Below are positions 8,443 through 15,645 of a DNA stretch of 64,000 bases, one piece after another. The position numbers and the translations under genes were made by a program. Positions within the stretch are counted from its first letter, which is position 1, and each line of letters opens with the position of its first letter. Origin of the DNA: Streptomyces sp. NRRL F-5135 (GTDB taxonomy: Bacteria > Actinomycetota > Actinomycetes > Streptomycetales > Streptomycetaceae); assembly GCF_000719775.1 (NCBI RefSeq), contig NZ_JOHR01000015.1, positions 114,953 through 178,952 of the forward strand, in the 5' to 3' direction. The notes under the pieces are model-generated. The model saw nothing but the letters and a program-made list of their open reading frames with translations. It had not been told where the DNA came from and made no database searches.

Positions 8443-8619
8443 GCCCGGAGTCCACACCGCGCGGCCAGAGCACGCAACTCCCCGCTCGGCACCGCTGTTG
8501 CTCCCACGACATCCGCCACCAGGTCCACCGTGGGCTTCCTCCGCCGGACCTCCTCCGGAGCCGGCTCGTCAGCCCGCACCAGCGAGAAGCGGGTGCAGCA
8601 CCCGGCCTACCATGCGTCC

Positions 8620-9273
8620 ATGATTCGCACCGTGGTCTTCGACATCGGCGAGACACTCGTCCGCGACGATCGATACTGGGCCTCGTGGGCCGACTGGCTG
8701 GGGGTTCCTCACCATACGGTCGCCGCACTCGTCGGTGCTGTCGTCGCCGAGGGCCGGGACAACGCCGACGCGTTGCGCATGGTCCGCCCCGGCATCGACG
8801 TGGCAGCCGAGTACGAGGCTCGCGAGGCGGCCGGCCGTGGTGAGCACGTGGACGAGGCCGACCTCTACCCGGACGTGAGGCCCGCCCTGGCCCGCCTCCA
8901 GGGTCTTGGTGTGCGCGTTGTCATCGCGGGCAACCAGACCGTCAAGATCGGTGGAATGCTGCGCGGGCTCAGTCTGCCCGCGGACTTCGTGGCGACCTCC
9001 GGGGAGTGGGGAGTGGCCAAGCCGTCGCCGGAGTTCTTCACACGCGTCCTCGACGCGTCATGCGCCCCGGCGTACGAGACGGTGTACGTCGGCGACCACC
9101 CGGCCAACGACATCACCCCGGCTGCCGCCGCCGGTCTCCTCACCGCACACCTCCGCCGGGGCCCCTGGGGATATCTGTGGGCCGACCGGCCCGAGGCCGC
9201 AGCGGCCGACTGGCGCATCGACAGCCTCCTCGACCTCGTGAGCGTCGTGGAGGCCGATCGCTCAACCGAGTGA
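8620..9273 (+). CDS. HAD-superfamily hydrolase
   Basis: A 217-residue phosphatase-like protein. Motif I is VFDIGETLVRD, but with Glu instead of the usual second Asp (DxGET), which is seen in some HAD hydrolases and phosphoramidate- or phosphonate-type enzymes. Motif II is VIAGNQT, motif III the Lys in WGVAKPSPEFF, and motif IV VYVGDHPANDITPA. All core elements are thus in place. ATG 8620 is directly followed by the first beta strand, so the longer upstream open frame is ignored. It is divergent from the flavoprotein gene and faces a second HAD gene. Substrate unknown. Confidence 0.85.
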   Translation: MIRTVVFDIGETLVRDDRYWASWADWLGVPHHTVAALVGAVVAEGRDNADALRMVRPGIDVAAEYEAREAAGRGEHVDEADLYPDVRPALARLQGLGVRVVIAGNQTVKIGGMLRGLSLPADFVATSGEWGVAKPSPEFFTRVLDASCAPAYETVYVGDHPANDITPAAAAGLLTAHLRRGPWGYLWADRPEAAAADWRIDSLLDLVSVVEADRSTE

Positions 9274-9387
9274 GAACCCCACCGGATCGACCGTGGCAGC
9301 GGTCTGTCGCCCGTACGGTGCGAGCGAGCATCCGGCACCCGGGAGACAGCCGATCAGTGCGGCTCATTCGCATCTCGCATCTGGTCG

Positions 9388-10062
9388 TCACGCTCGACCG
9401 CGGACTTCGTGCAGTAGTGGGGTGATGTCGCGCAGGTCGGGCAGCACCATGTCGGCACCGGCTCCGCGCAGCTCATCTTCGCTGCTCCTGCCGGTCGCAA
9501 CGGCCACGACCCGGACTCCGCAGGCCCGGCCACCGGCTACGTCCGCAGGTGTGTCACCGATGAGGATGGCGTCGTCCCCGGCACAGTCAGCCCTTTGGAG
9601 GCAAAGGCGTACCAGGTCACCCCGTTCGTCGGCGTCTTCGCCGTACGCGCCCATGTCCCAGACGATGTGTTGGTCCAGGCCGAAGAGGCTCAACTTGATT
9701 TGCGCGACGGGCCGGATGTTGCCAGAGACGACGGTCTGTGTCACGTCCCACGAGGCGAGCGCTTCAAGAGCCGCTGTGGCGCCGGGGAGCGCCTGCCCTC
9801 TCTTGCGTAGGTCAGCCGAGCGTTTCAGATGCTCTTCTGCCAGGGCCTCGGCGAACTGCTCGAAGTCTGCGCGGTTGGTGGTGAGTGCGTGGAGCTTCGC
9901 GGTCTCTCTGAAAATGACCGGCTCGGTGACGCCGTCCACCTTCGCCTGCACGCGCATCGTCAGGCCCGTCGTCCGCTTGAACGCGGCTGCGGACAGCTCA
10001 CGTCCGACCCCATGCGTCGAGATCAGTGTGTGGTCGATATCCCACAGCACCAACCGCACCAT
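9388..10062 (-). CDS. HAD-superfamily hydrolase (phosphoglycolate phosphatase-like)
   Basis: A 224-residue phosphatase-like protein with motif I LWDIDHTLIST (DxDxT), a helical cap domain, motif II TVVSGNI, and motif IV ILIGDTPADVAGG. The initial GGAGG six bases before ATG 10062 supports this start over a longer form. It resembles phosphoglycolate phosphatase or beta-phosphoglucomutase-like hydrolases. The gene is divergent from the XRE regulator with 116 bases between them, suggesting a common control region; it converges on the other HAD gene. Confidence 0.88.
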   Translation of the reverse strand: MVRLVLWDIDHTLISTHGVGRELSAAAFKRTTGLTMRVQAKVDGVTEPVIFRETAKLHALTTNRADFEQFAEALAEEHLKRSADLRKRGQALPGATAALEALASWDVTQTVVSGNIRPVAQIKLSLFGLDQHIVWDMGAYGEDADERGDLVRLCLQRADCAGDDAILIGDTPADVAGGRACGVRVVAVATGRSSEDELRGAGADMVLPDLRDITPLLHEVRGRA

Positions 10063-10178
10063 CTTGCCTCCGCTTCCCAGCTCCGAAGTACAACGTCCCA
10101 CACGGCCAGGGCCGGAACGGTACCCCCAGGCTCAGAATTCCGACCTACCCTGACGTCATCCAGTCGGGAAGAGGTGTC

Positions 10179-11387
10179 ATGGACGCAAGCCTTGGCGTCG
10201 GTAAGCGGGTTAAGCGTTACCGAGAAGCCGCCGGGCGCAGTCAGACGGTCGTAGCCGGACTCTGCGGTATCACCGAACGCTACTTGGCCATGATCGAGTC
10301 CGGTCAGAAGACACCTTCGCCCAAGGTCTTGTCGCTCTTGGCCGCCGAGCTTGGCGTTCCCGTCGCCTCGCTGCTCGGTGACTCTCCCGGGGCCGAACCG
10401 GCAGCGGCCGGCCGGGCAGCACCGGACGTGGTCCGCACGCTCACGGGGTACAGACGCCCGAGTCTCAACGAACCAGCCGTGTCCCCCGTCGACCTCCGGG
10501 AGCGGGTGGAGCAGGCATGGAGCTGTTGGCAGACGAGCAAGGACCGGTTCAGCCGGGCCGAGGAAACCCTTCCGGCGCTGATCGGTGATGTCGAGCACGC
10601 TTTAGCTGCTCGGCGTCGCGGTTCCGAAGCGGCCGCACGTCGGGACGTTCTGCGCATCGCTGCCGACCTGTACGGACTCCTGCGTTCCTACTGTCGTCGT
10701 GTCGGCCGTCTGGATCTCTCCCTCATGGCCGCCGACCGGTCAATTCGTGTGGCCGAGGAGGCCGACGACCCGGTTCGTCTGGCCGGCGCGCAGTGGAATC
10801 TCGGGCATGTGTTGTTGTCCGACACCCGCGACGGCGCGGCCGAAGAAGCCAAAGATGTTGCCCTACGCGCAGTTGACCGGATTCGAGGCGAGACGAACAC
10901 GTTCGGTCTGACCGCCGTGAGAGGAGCCTTGGAACTCGTAGCCGTTGTCGCTGACGCCCGGCAGCGCAACTGGTGGAAGGCCAGGGAACGGCTCAAGACA
11001 GCCGCCTCCCTCGGCAAAGAGGCCGGAGAAGGCAATGTCCAGCGGACGGTTTTCGGCCCGACGAACGTGAACCTCCACGCCATGAGCGTCGAGATGCTGG
11101 CCGGCGAGGCCGCAGAGGCGCTTCGCATGGCGGATCAGTTGGACACCAGGGTGCTCCCTTCCCGCGAACGGCAGTTCACGTTCGGGCTGGAGGTGGCACG
11201 GTGCCACGCGCTTCGTCGCAAGGACGCCGCCGTGTACGTCCATCTCCTGGCCCTGGACGAACTGGCTCCCGAGGACTTGGCCCGCAGTTCACAGGGCCTG
11301 GCACTCGTGACGGATCTCGTTCAGCGAGTGCGTCCCACATACCGCCGACAGGTTTCGGAACTGGCCGATCGGCTGGGTGTCGTCTGA
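10179..11387 (+). CDS. XRE-family regulator with helical repeat C-terminus
   Basis: A 402-residue protein. The N-terminal helix-turn-helix (residues about 8-65: KRYREAAGRSQTVVAGLCGI, then ERYLAMIESGQKTPSPKVL) is of the Cro/C1 type. The remaining ~330 residues are Ala/Leu/Arg-rich helices that look like degenerate TPR repeats, as in quorum- or peptide-responsive regulators of Streptomyces. AGAGG precedes ATG 10179. A perfect hairpin follows 10 bases after the stop. It is divergent from a HAD gene and lies upstream of a set of tiny genes. I infer it regulates this neighbourhood; sensing of a peptide is possible but not shown. Confidence 0.85.
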   Translation: MDASLGVGKRVKRYREAAGRSQTVVAGLCGITERYLAMIESGQKTPSPKVLSLLAAELGVPVASLLGDSPGAEPAAAGRAAPDVVRTLTGYRRPSLNEPAVSPVDLRERVEQAWSCWQTSKDRFSRAEETLPALIGDVEHALAARRRGSEAAARRDVLRIAADLYGLLRSYCRRVGRLDLSLMAADRSIRVAEEADDPVRLAGAQWNLGHVLLSDTRDGAAEEAKDVALRAVDRIRGETNTFGLTAVRGALELVAVVADARQRNWWKARERLKTAASLGKEAGEGNVQRTVFGPTNVNLHAMSVEMLAGEAAEALRMADQLDTRVLPSRERQFTFGLEVARCHALRRKDAAVYVHLLALDELAPEDLARSSQGLALVTDLVQRVRPTYRRQVSELADRLGVV

Positions 11388-11397
11388 GGCATTCGGC

Positions 11398-11435
11398 CCC
11401 CGAACTGAGAGTTCGGGTGAACTCTCAGTTCGGGG
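11398..11435 (+). terminator. Perfect 17-bp hairpin terminator
   Basis: Arms at 11398-11414 (CCCCGAACTGAGAGTTC) and 11419-11435 are fully complementary with a GGGT loop. It begins 10 bases after the XRE stop codon and should end that transcript. Its arms are less GC-rich than the surroundings, which makes the hairpin stand out. Confidence 0.85.
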
Positions 11436-11582
11436 CAGGAGCCGCTCATCTTCGTACGGTCGCAGGACTGTCAGCGATCGCTACGGAGACAAGTGCATGA
11501 AGACGTCAATCGGTGGCGTGGCCATAAAGCCATCGCCACGTTCGCCTCGCGCTGCGGCGGTGCTCGGGATGGAGCCAGAGCG

Positions 11583-11891
11583 GTGACCGTCGCGGGCAGC
11601 GCACGATCCACGGCTCATCTGGCCGACCCCATTTCGCGCTGGTTGGCCGACGTCTTGAGCGAGCCTGACACCGCGTGGGAGGACTGGGATCAGGGACGGC
11701 CGGCCATCCTGCGCACCGGTGTGCGCTTCGACGCCGTCCGCATGCATCCTGACCTCGTCCACGCCGCCGTCGGCCACACCTCTCCCGAAGCGGTGGCCGC
11801 TGTGCTGGCCGTTGCGTTGACCGGGCCGGTGATCTGCCACCCTGGCGTCTGGTATTACGCCCTCGTACCAGCGCAGACATCAGAGACCTGA
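11583..11891 (+). CDS. Small conserved hypothetical protein
   Basis: A 102-residue protein beginning at GTG 11583, with GGAG eight bases before it. Features seen are PISRWLADVLSEPDTAWEDW, GRPAILRTGVRFDAVRMH and VICHPGVWYYALVP. I recall similar unannotated proteins in other Streptomyces, next to XRE regulators and tiny Cys-rich proteins, but know of no function; a distant likeness to the N-terminal part of bifunctional primase-polymerases is possible. It follows the terminator of the XRE gene and is the first of a run of small same-strand genes, so it probably heads a separate transcript. Confidence 0.55.
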   Translation: MTVAGSARSTAHLADPISRWLADVLSEPDTAWEDWDQGRPAILRTGVRFDAVRMHPDLVHAAVGHTSPEAVAAVLAVALTGPVICHPGVWYYALVPAQTSET

Positions 11892-11945
11892 CGGTACCCG
11901 CACGCCACGGTACGAGGCCGCGGCTCCTGGCTCGGTGTTCCCCGC

Positions 11946-12251
11946 GTGGACCGTACGGAACCCCGCGCCACCCCGTACTGGGCCGTGCCGCCCGCGCGGG
12001 TCGGCCGCCTCTGCCTGCCGGATGCGGTGGCTGTGCTGCTGCAAGCCGGGCAAGCACGTCTTGAGGATCCCGGAGCGGAGCAGGCGGCGGCCTACCGTCA
12101 CCTGCTGGAACATGCGTCCAGCTGCCTCCCCTGCCGGGACGGCGTCGCCTGCGCGTTCGGTAAGCGTCTGCGGCGAGCGGAGCGGGCGGCACGACGATGC
12201 CCCTCAGTCCCTGGCAAGAGCTCGTCTGCCGTGGCTGTCTCGGGCGTCTGA
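11946..12251 (+). CDS. Small Cys-containing hypothetical protein
   Basis: A 101-residue protein from GTG 11946. It has a helical N-terminal part (LPDAVAVLLQAGQARLEDPG) and a cysteine patch, SSCLPCRDGVACAFGKRL, that could bind a metal, then an Arg-rich helix. The last 20 residues overlap the start of the next small gene by 55 bases, so the true end of function may be earlier or the overlap may couple translation. Function unknown; composition argues against a chance frame. Confidence 0.5.
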   Translation: MDRTEPRATPYWAVPPARVGRLCLPDAVAVLLQAGQARLEDPGAEQAAAYRHLLEHASSCLPCRDGVACAFGKRLRRAERAARRCPSVPGKSSSAVAVSGV

Positions 12252-12319
12252 TGCTCACGCACCACACGACGCACGCCGGCCCGGCCCGCCCGTACCTGGC
12301 CACCGGCCATCCCTGCTGA
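12197..12319 (+). CDS. 40-residue Cys-containing mini-protein
   Basis: A short frame encoding MPLSPWQELVCRGCLGRL followed by a His-rich stretch and ending in PC. The CRGC pair plus the two adjacent His residues resemble half of a zinc ribbon. It overlaps the end of the preceding gene and ends in TGATG, sharing one base with the start of the next gene, a classical sign of translational coupling. No strong ribosome binding site of its own was seen. Judged real mainly on its coupling and Cys pair. Confidence 0.4.
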   Translation: MPLSPWQELVCRGCLGRLMLTHHTTHAGPARPYLATGHPC

Positions 12320-12516
12320 TGGAAGCCTCGATGTTCTGCGACCACTGCGGGCAGCCGATCCTGCCGGGCCAGCGGTACACCACCCACCATGTCGAAACCG
12401 GCACCGGCACCGGTGCCGCTCCGTCCGTCCGCCGGCACGCGGCCCAGTGCCGTCCGCCTTCCATATCGCTGCCGCGACGGTCGCCGTCACGCGCCACCGA
12501 CGTCGGCGCCGCGTAG
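12319..12516 (+). CDS. Small zinc-ribbon-like protein
   Basis: A 65-residue protein, coupled by TGATG to the mini-gene before it. It contains MFCDHCGQPILPGQRY near the start and a later His and Cys (RRHAAQC), a plausible four-ligand zinc site typical of tiny Streptomyces zinc-ribbon proteins. The C-terminal ~20 residues are Arg/Ser-rich and may be unstructured. Likely a protein- or nucleic-acid-binding adaptor; no specific role can be assigned. ATG 12331 is an alternative start. Confidence 0.5.
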   Translation: MEASMFCDHCGQPILPGQRYTTHHVETGTGTGAAPSVRRHAAQCRPPSISLPRRSPSRATDVGAA

Positions 12517-12653
12517 ACGGCTGTGACTCCCGCCCCCGGCCGGGCTCCCGGCCAGGAACAGCCGACCGGGGCGGGTGGGCCACCAGGGCCCAGCTCTGCA
12601 CCACCCGGCATCCGGACGGACCGGGCGCCGGCTCACAGGTACAGGAGATCACC

Positions 12654-12770
12654 ATGCGACACCTGCTCGGCCTGGTCAACGGCGGAGAGGACGACGGCGG
12701 AGAAGACGACGGCCAGGGCGGTAACCCGTCCGGCGGCTGCGGTGACGGTGACGGCTGCGGCCGTCAGTAA
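12654..12770 (+). CDS. 38-residue Asp/Gly-rich peptide (possible precursor)
   Basis: A very short gene with a good ribosome binding site (AGGAG, six bases before ATG 12654). The product starts MRHLLGLVNGG, a short hydrophobic leader-like segment, then has a repeated EDDGG core and ends SGGCGDGDGCGRQ with two Cys. The double-Gly after the leader-like part and the small acidic, Gly- and Cys-rich tail recall peptide precursors or metal-binding peptides. It stands between the Cys-rich mini-proteins and a 134-residue unknown protein. No standard RiPP enzyme is adjacent except, at a distance, the flavoprotein at 7894-8442. Function unknown. Confidence 0.5.
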   Translation: MRHLLGLVNGGEDDGGEDDGQGGNPSGGCGDGDGCGRQ

Positions 12771-12842
12771 CGGCGCGATACCTCGTTGAACCGTGCGGCC
12801 CCGCTCGCGTCGGGGCCGCACGGCCGATCGCAAGGAGAACCA

Positions 12843-13247
12843 ATGGCACCTCGCCACCACCACGCGTACGTGTGGACGGGCCACGGTGACGTACTCGTGA
12901 AGCCCGGAGACGCACCCCGGCGCCCGACGAACGACGAGTTCCGCACCGCGCAGGTGATGCCTCTCGAAAGCGCGGACTGGCTGCTCAAGACCGCCTCCCG
13001 GATCGAAGCCACGTTCGCCGAGCCCAAGGAGGCGGCGGACTGGTACACGGAGACGGTCGCCGAGCACGCCCCCACATTCGCCGGCACCTATGGGGCACCT
13101 CCAGGGGCAGAAGAGATCGTCCGGCGGCTGAGGGACGGTGAAGACGTCGTGGGCGGCTGGTGGGTCGTCGGCGGCCGGTTCCTCTCGGTGAACCTGATCG
13201 CCTACCCCCACCGCATCCGAACGCAATACGCCTGCCCGGCCCCCTGA
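12843..13247 (+). CDS. Hypothetical protein downstream of the small peptide
   Basis: A 134-residue soluble protein with a good ribosome binding site (AAGGAG) before ATG 12843. Segments include HHHAYVWTGHGDVLVKPGDAP, SADWLLKTASRIEATF and a tail GGWWVVGGRFLSVNLIAYPH with alternating hydrophobic residues. It is not a family I recognise. It lies 72 bases after the Asp/Gly-rich peptide gene on the same strand, so the two are probably cotranscribed and may function together. Confidence 0.6.
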   Translation: MAPRHHHAYVWTGHGDVLVKPGDAPRRPTNDEFRTAQVMPLESADWLLKTASRIEATFAEPKEAADWYTETVAEHAPTFAGTYGAPPGAEEIVRRLRDGEDVVGGWWVVGGRFLSVNLIAYPHRIRTQYACPAP

Positions 13248-13328
13248 TCTCCCGCATGCCTCGCACACGGCAGCGACGCGCGGGTCACGATTCCGCGCCC
13301 CGGGCCGGCCGTCGGCCACAGCACACTC

Positions 13329-13514
13329 CTACGGCTGGGCCTGTATGCCCGCGTCTCCTCGCCCGACCAGGAGACCGATCTGGAACGGCAGGTCGCCAGG
13401 TTGTCCTGGTGGGCGGCGCGGGCCGGCCACCGGGTGGTGCGCGTGGAGGCGGAGGTCGCATCCGGTCCGAACGGCGCGGAGGCGCTGGGGCGGTTGCTCG
13501 CGCTGCTGGGGTAG
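13329..13514 (+). pseudogene. Serine recombinase remnant (IS607/resolvase-like N-terminus)
   Basis: A short in-frame stretch reads LRLGLYARVSSPDQETDLER and continues with QVARLSWWAARAGHRVV and EAEVASG. This is the N-terminal catalytic region of a serine recombinase, with the nucleophilic Ser in YARVSS. The frame stops at 13514, far short of the ~190 residues of an IS607-type enzyme, and no start codon with a ribosome binding site is evident. It is a decayed fragment and marks a past mobile element at the edge of the small-gene region. Confidence 0.7.
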
Positions 13515-13555
13515 GGCGTGTTGCGAAAGTCCCGCCTGACCGCGAATTCGGATGC
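13515..13555. other. Possible insertion-sequence end
   Basis: The sequence GGCGTGTTGCGAAAGT just after the recombinase remnant resembles the tips of IS5-type elements found in Streptomyces. Only one end is seen and no IS5 transposase is present, so this is a weak suggestion. Confidence 0.2.
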
Positions 13556-14623
13556 TCAGCCCTGCAGCGCGGTCCCGTGGACTCCGTACGTGTCCATCAG
13601 CGTGAGCTCCTCCTCCGTGAGCGGCGGGAAGTCCAGCGCCCGCACGTTGTGATCCAGCTGCCACGTCGAGCTCGCTCCGATCAGCGCGCTGGTGACCTGC
13701 GGCAGCCGCAGGACCCACTGCAGGGCGAGCTGGGCCAGTGACTGCCCACGTTCGCGGGCCAGTGCGTCGAGCGCCGTCGTCCGCTCCCGGTAGGTGTCGT
13801 CCATGACGTTCGGTGACAGGAATACGCTGTTCCGCGCCCGCGCACTCTCGGGGACGGTGCCGGTGAGATATTTGTCGGTGAGCAGTCCTTGGGCCAAGGG
13901 GCTGTAGACGACGAGCCCGAAGCCGTCCTGAGCGGCCAGTTCGATCAGCCCGTCGCGTTCCGGGCGCCGGTCGAAGAGGGAATAGCGCGGCTGATGGACC
14001 AGTAGTGGCACCCCCGCCTCGCGCAGCAGTACGGCGGCTTCGTGGGCTCGCTCGACGGGGTAGTTGGAGATGCCCGCATACAGCGCCTTCCCCGAGGTGA
14101 CGGCGCTTGCCAGCGCGCCGACCGTCTCCTCCAGAGGCGTGGTGTGGTCGGGACTGTGGCTGTAGAAGATGTCGACGTAGTCGGTGCCGAGGTCGCGCAG
14201 ACTGTGCTCGAGCGAGGTCAGTAGTGACTTGCGGGAGGCGCCGCGCTGGTAGGGGCTGGAACCGATCGGGTTGCCGGCCTTGGTCGAGAGGATCAACTCG
14301 TCCCGGTAGGGGGCGAGGTCCCTGCGCAGCACCTGCCCGAAGAACCTCTCGGCGGCGCGGTGCGGCGGGCCGTAGCGGTTGGCGTTGTCGAAGTGCGTGA
14401 TCCCCAGATCGAAGGCGTGCAGCACGATGTCGCGCTGTGTCCCATAGGGGTGGTCGGTGCCGAACTTCTGCCACAGGCCGAACGAGAAGGCGGGCAGGTC
14501 GAGCCCGGAGGTCCCGGCGCGGCGGTAGGGCAGATGGTCGTAACGGTCGACCGCCGGCCGGTGAGGGCTTTCAGGGGTGGCGTCGGAGGGCATGCGGAGC
14601 TTCCCGTCGTGGTCGTGGTCCAT
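13556..14623 (-). CDS. Aldo/keto reductase, YghZ-like
   Basis: A 355-residue reductase with the AKR tetrad: Asp and Tyr in THFDNANRYG, Lys in LILSTKAGN and His in YSHSPDH. The stretch DHPYGTQRDIVLHAFDLG and the region GISNYP are typical of the AKR14/YghZ type (L-glyceraldehyde-3-phosphate or methylglyoxal reductases). It is divergent from the first sulfurtransferase gene across a 95-base AT-richer gap, hinting at joint control. Its place beside the sulfur locus suggests reduction of an aldehyde or ketone released by the monooxygenases, which is inference. Confidence 0.88.
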   Translation of the reverse strand: MDHDHDGKLRMPSDATPESPHRPAVDRYDHLPYRRAGTSGLDLPAFSFGLWQKFGTDHPYGTQRDIVLHAFDLGITHFDNANRYGPPHRAAERFFGQVLRRDLAPYRDELILSTKAGNPIGSSPYQRGASRKSLLTSLEHSLRDLGTDYVDIFYSHSPDHTTPLEETVGALASAVTSGKALYAGISNYPVERAHEAAVLLREAGVPLLVHQPRYSLFDRRPERDGLIELAAQDGFGLVVYSPLAQGLLTDKYLTGTVPESARARNSVFLSPNVMDDTYRERTTALDALARERGQSLAQLALQWVLRLPQVTSALIGASSTWQLDHNVRALDFPPLTEEELTLMDTYGVHGTALQG

Positions 14624-14718
14624 TGCCGGTCAATTTCTTCAGGGTGTAATAAAAGATATGCAGAACAAAGCCTCTCGCGAGGTATCTTCATGGAAAAGAT
14701 CAGCGAAGAGGAGAAGTG
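14624..14718. promoter_or_regulatory. Divergent promoter gap with a 9-codon upstream frame
   Basis: This gap is clearly AT-richer than its surroundings (for example TGTAATAAAAGATATG around 14645-14660), as expected for promoters. It also holds a nine-codon open frame, ATG 14690 to TGA 14719, encoding MEKISEEEK, preceded by GAGG and ending in TGATG at the start of the sulfurtransferase gene. It could be a coupling leader. No dyad of a known sulfur regulator was recognised. Confidence 0.4.
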
Positions 14719-15585
14719 ATGTGCCCGGCCCCCGTCAGGAAAGTCACCATCTCGGCGAGCGAACTCGATGCCGCGCTCCGCGAAAACACGTCGGTCGTCG
14801 TCCTCGAGGTGGGAAGAACAGCGGGGGAGGGCCCTGATCCCCGGCATTCCTACGCGGTTGGGCATATCCCCGGCGCTCATTACGTGCCGTTCGAATCGGA
14901 CCTCGTCGGGCGGCCCACCAAAACCACCGGGCACGGTCCGCTCCCTCGCGCCGGCGACCTGCAGGAGCGGCTGCGCGCCTGGGGCGTGGACGGCGGCAGC
15001 ACCGTCGTCGTCCACACCCGGCAGAATCCCGCCGTGGCCGCCCGGGCCTGGTGGATCCTGCGCTGGGCCGGGGTGGCGGACGTGCTCTGTCTGGACGGCG
15101 GCCTCGCCGCCTGGCAGGCCCTCGGCGGACCGCTCGACACCGGCATTCCGCCGAAGGCTGCGGGTGCGGCCGTCGTGCGGCCCGGTTCGCTCCCGGTCCT
15201 GACCGCCGAGGACGCCGGACGGCTCGCGGCCACGGGACACCTCATCGACGCGCGCGCCCCGCAGGCGTACGCCGGCGATCCACGGCGCACGGGCACCGGC
15301 CATATTCCCGGCGCGTACAGCATCCCCGGTGCGGACAACTTCGCCGGGGGCGAGCTGCGCACCGCCACGGAGCTGAAGACCCTGTACGCCGCCCACCTGG
15401 ACGGACGCGTGGTCGGCGCGTACTGCGGCGGTGGGGTGTCGGCGACGACGACCGTGCTGGCACTCGCCTCCCTGGGGGTCGAGGCGGCCCTGTACCCCGG
15501 CTCGTGGTCCGCCTGGATCACCGATCCCGCGCGGCCGACCACGACCGGGACCGAGCCCGGCGCGCAGCCGTCCGCGGCGCCGTGA
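14719..15585 (+). CDS. Sulfurtransferase with two rhodanese domains
   Basis: A 288-residue thiosulfate/mercaptopyruvate sulfurtransferase type protein. The N-terminal rhodanese domain is inactive (VVHTRQNPAVAAR in place of a Cys loop). The C-terminal domain carries the active loop YCGGGVSATT with Cys236. The motif GHIPGAHYVPFESDL is seen at the first domain boundary and GTGHIPGAYSIPGA at the second. Start ATG 14719 is preceded by AAGAGGAG at the right distance; GTG 14716 is one codon earlier. It handles sulfane sulfur in the organosulfur locus. A second, paralogous sulfurtransferase lies at 25934-26854 on the other edge of the locus. Confidence 0.92.
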   Translation: MCPAPVRKVTISASELDAALRENTSVVVLEVGRTAGEGPDPRHSYAVGHIPGAHYVPFESDLVGRPTKTTGHGPLPRAGDLQERLRAWGVDGGSTVVVHTRQNPAVAARAWWILRWAGVADVLCLDGGLAAWQALGGPLDTGIPPKAAGAAVVRPGSLPVLTAEDAGRLAATGHLIDARAPQAYAGDPRRTGTGHIPGAYSIPGADNFAGGELRTATELKTLYAAHLDGRVVGAYCGGGVSATTTVLALASLGVEAALYPGSWSAWITDPARPTTTGTEPGAQPSAAP

Positions 15586-15589
15586 CACC

Positions 15590-15618
15590 GGGGGCCGGGG
15601 TGCGGCGCCCCGGCCCCC
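15590..15618. terminator. Bidirectional hairpin terminator
   Basis: Perfect 11-base arms GGGGGCCGGGG (15590-15600) and CCCCGGCCCCC (15608-15618), loop of seven, lie between the convergent ends of the sulfurtransferase and the aldo/keto reductase genes. Confidence 0.75.
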
Positions 15619-15645
15619 CCCGGCACCCTCGGAGCGTCCGGCACC

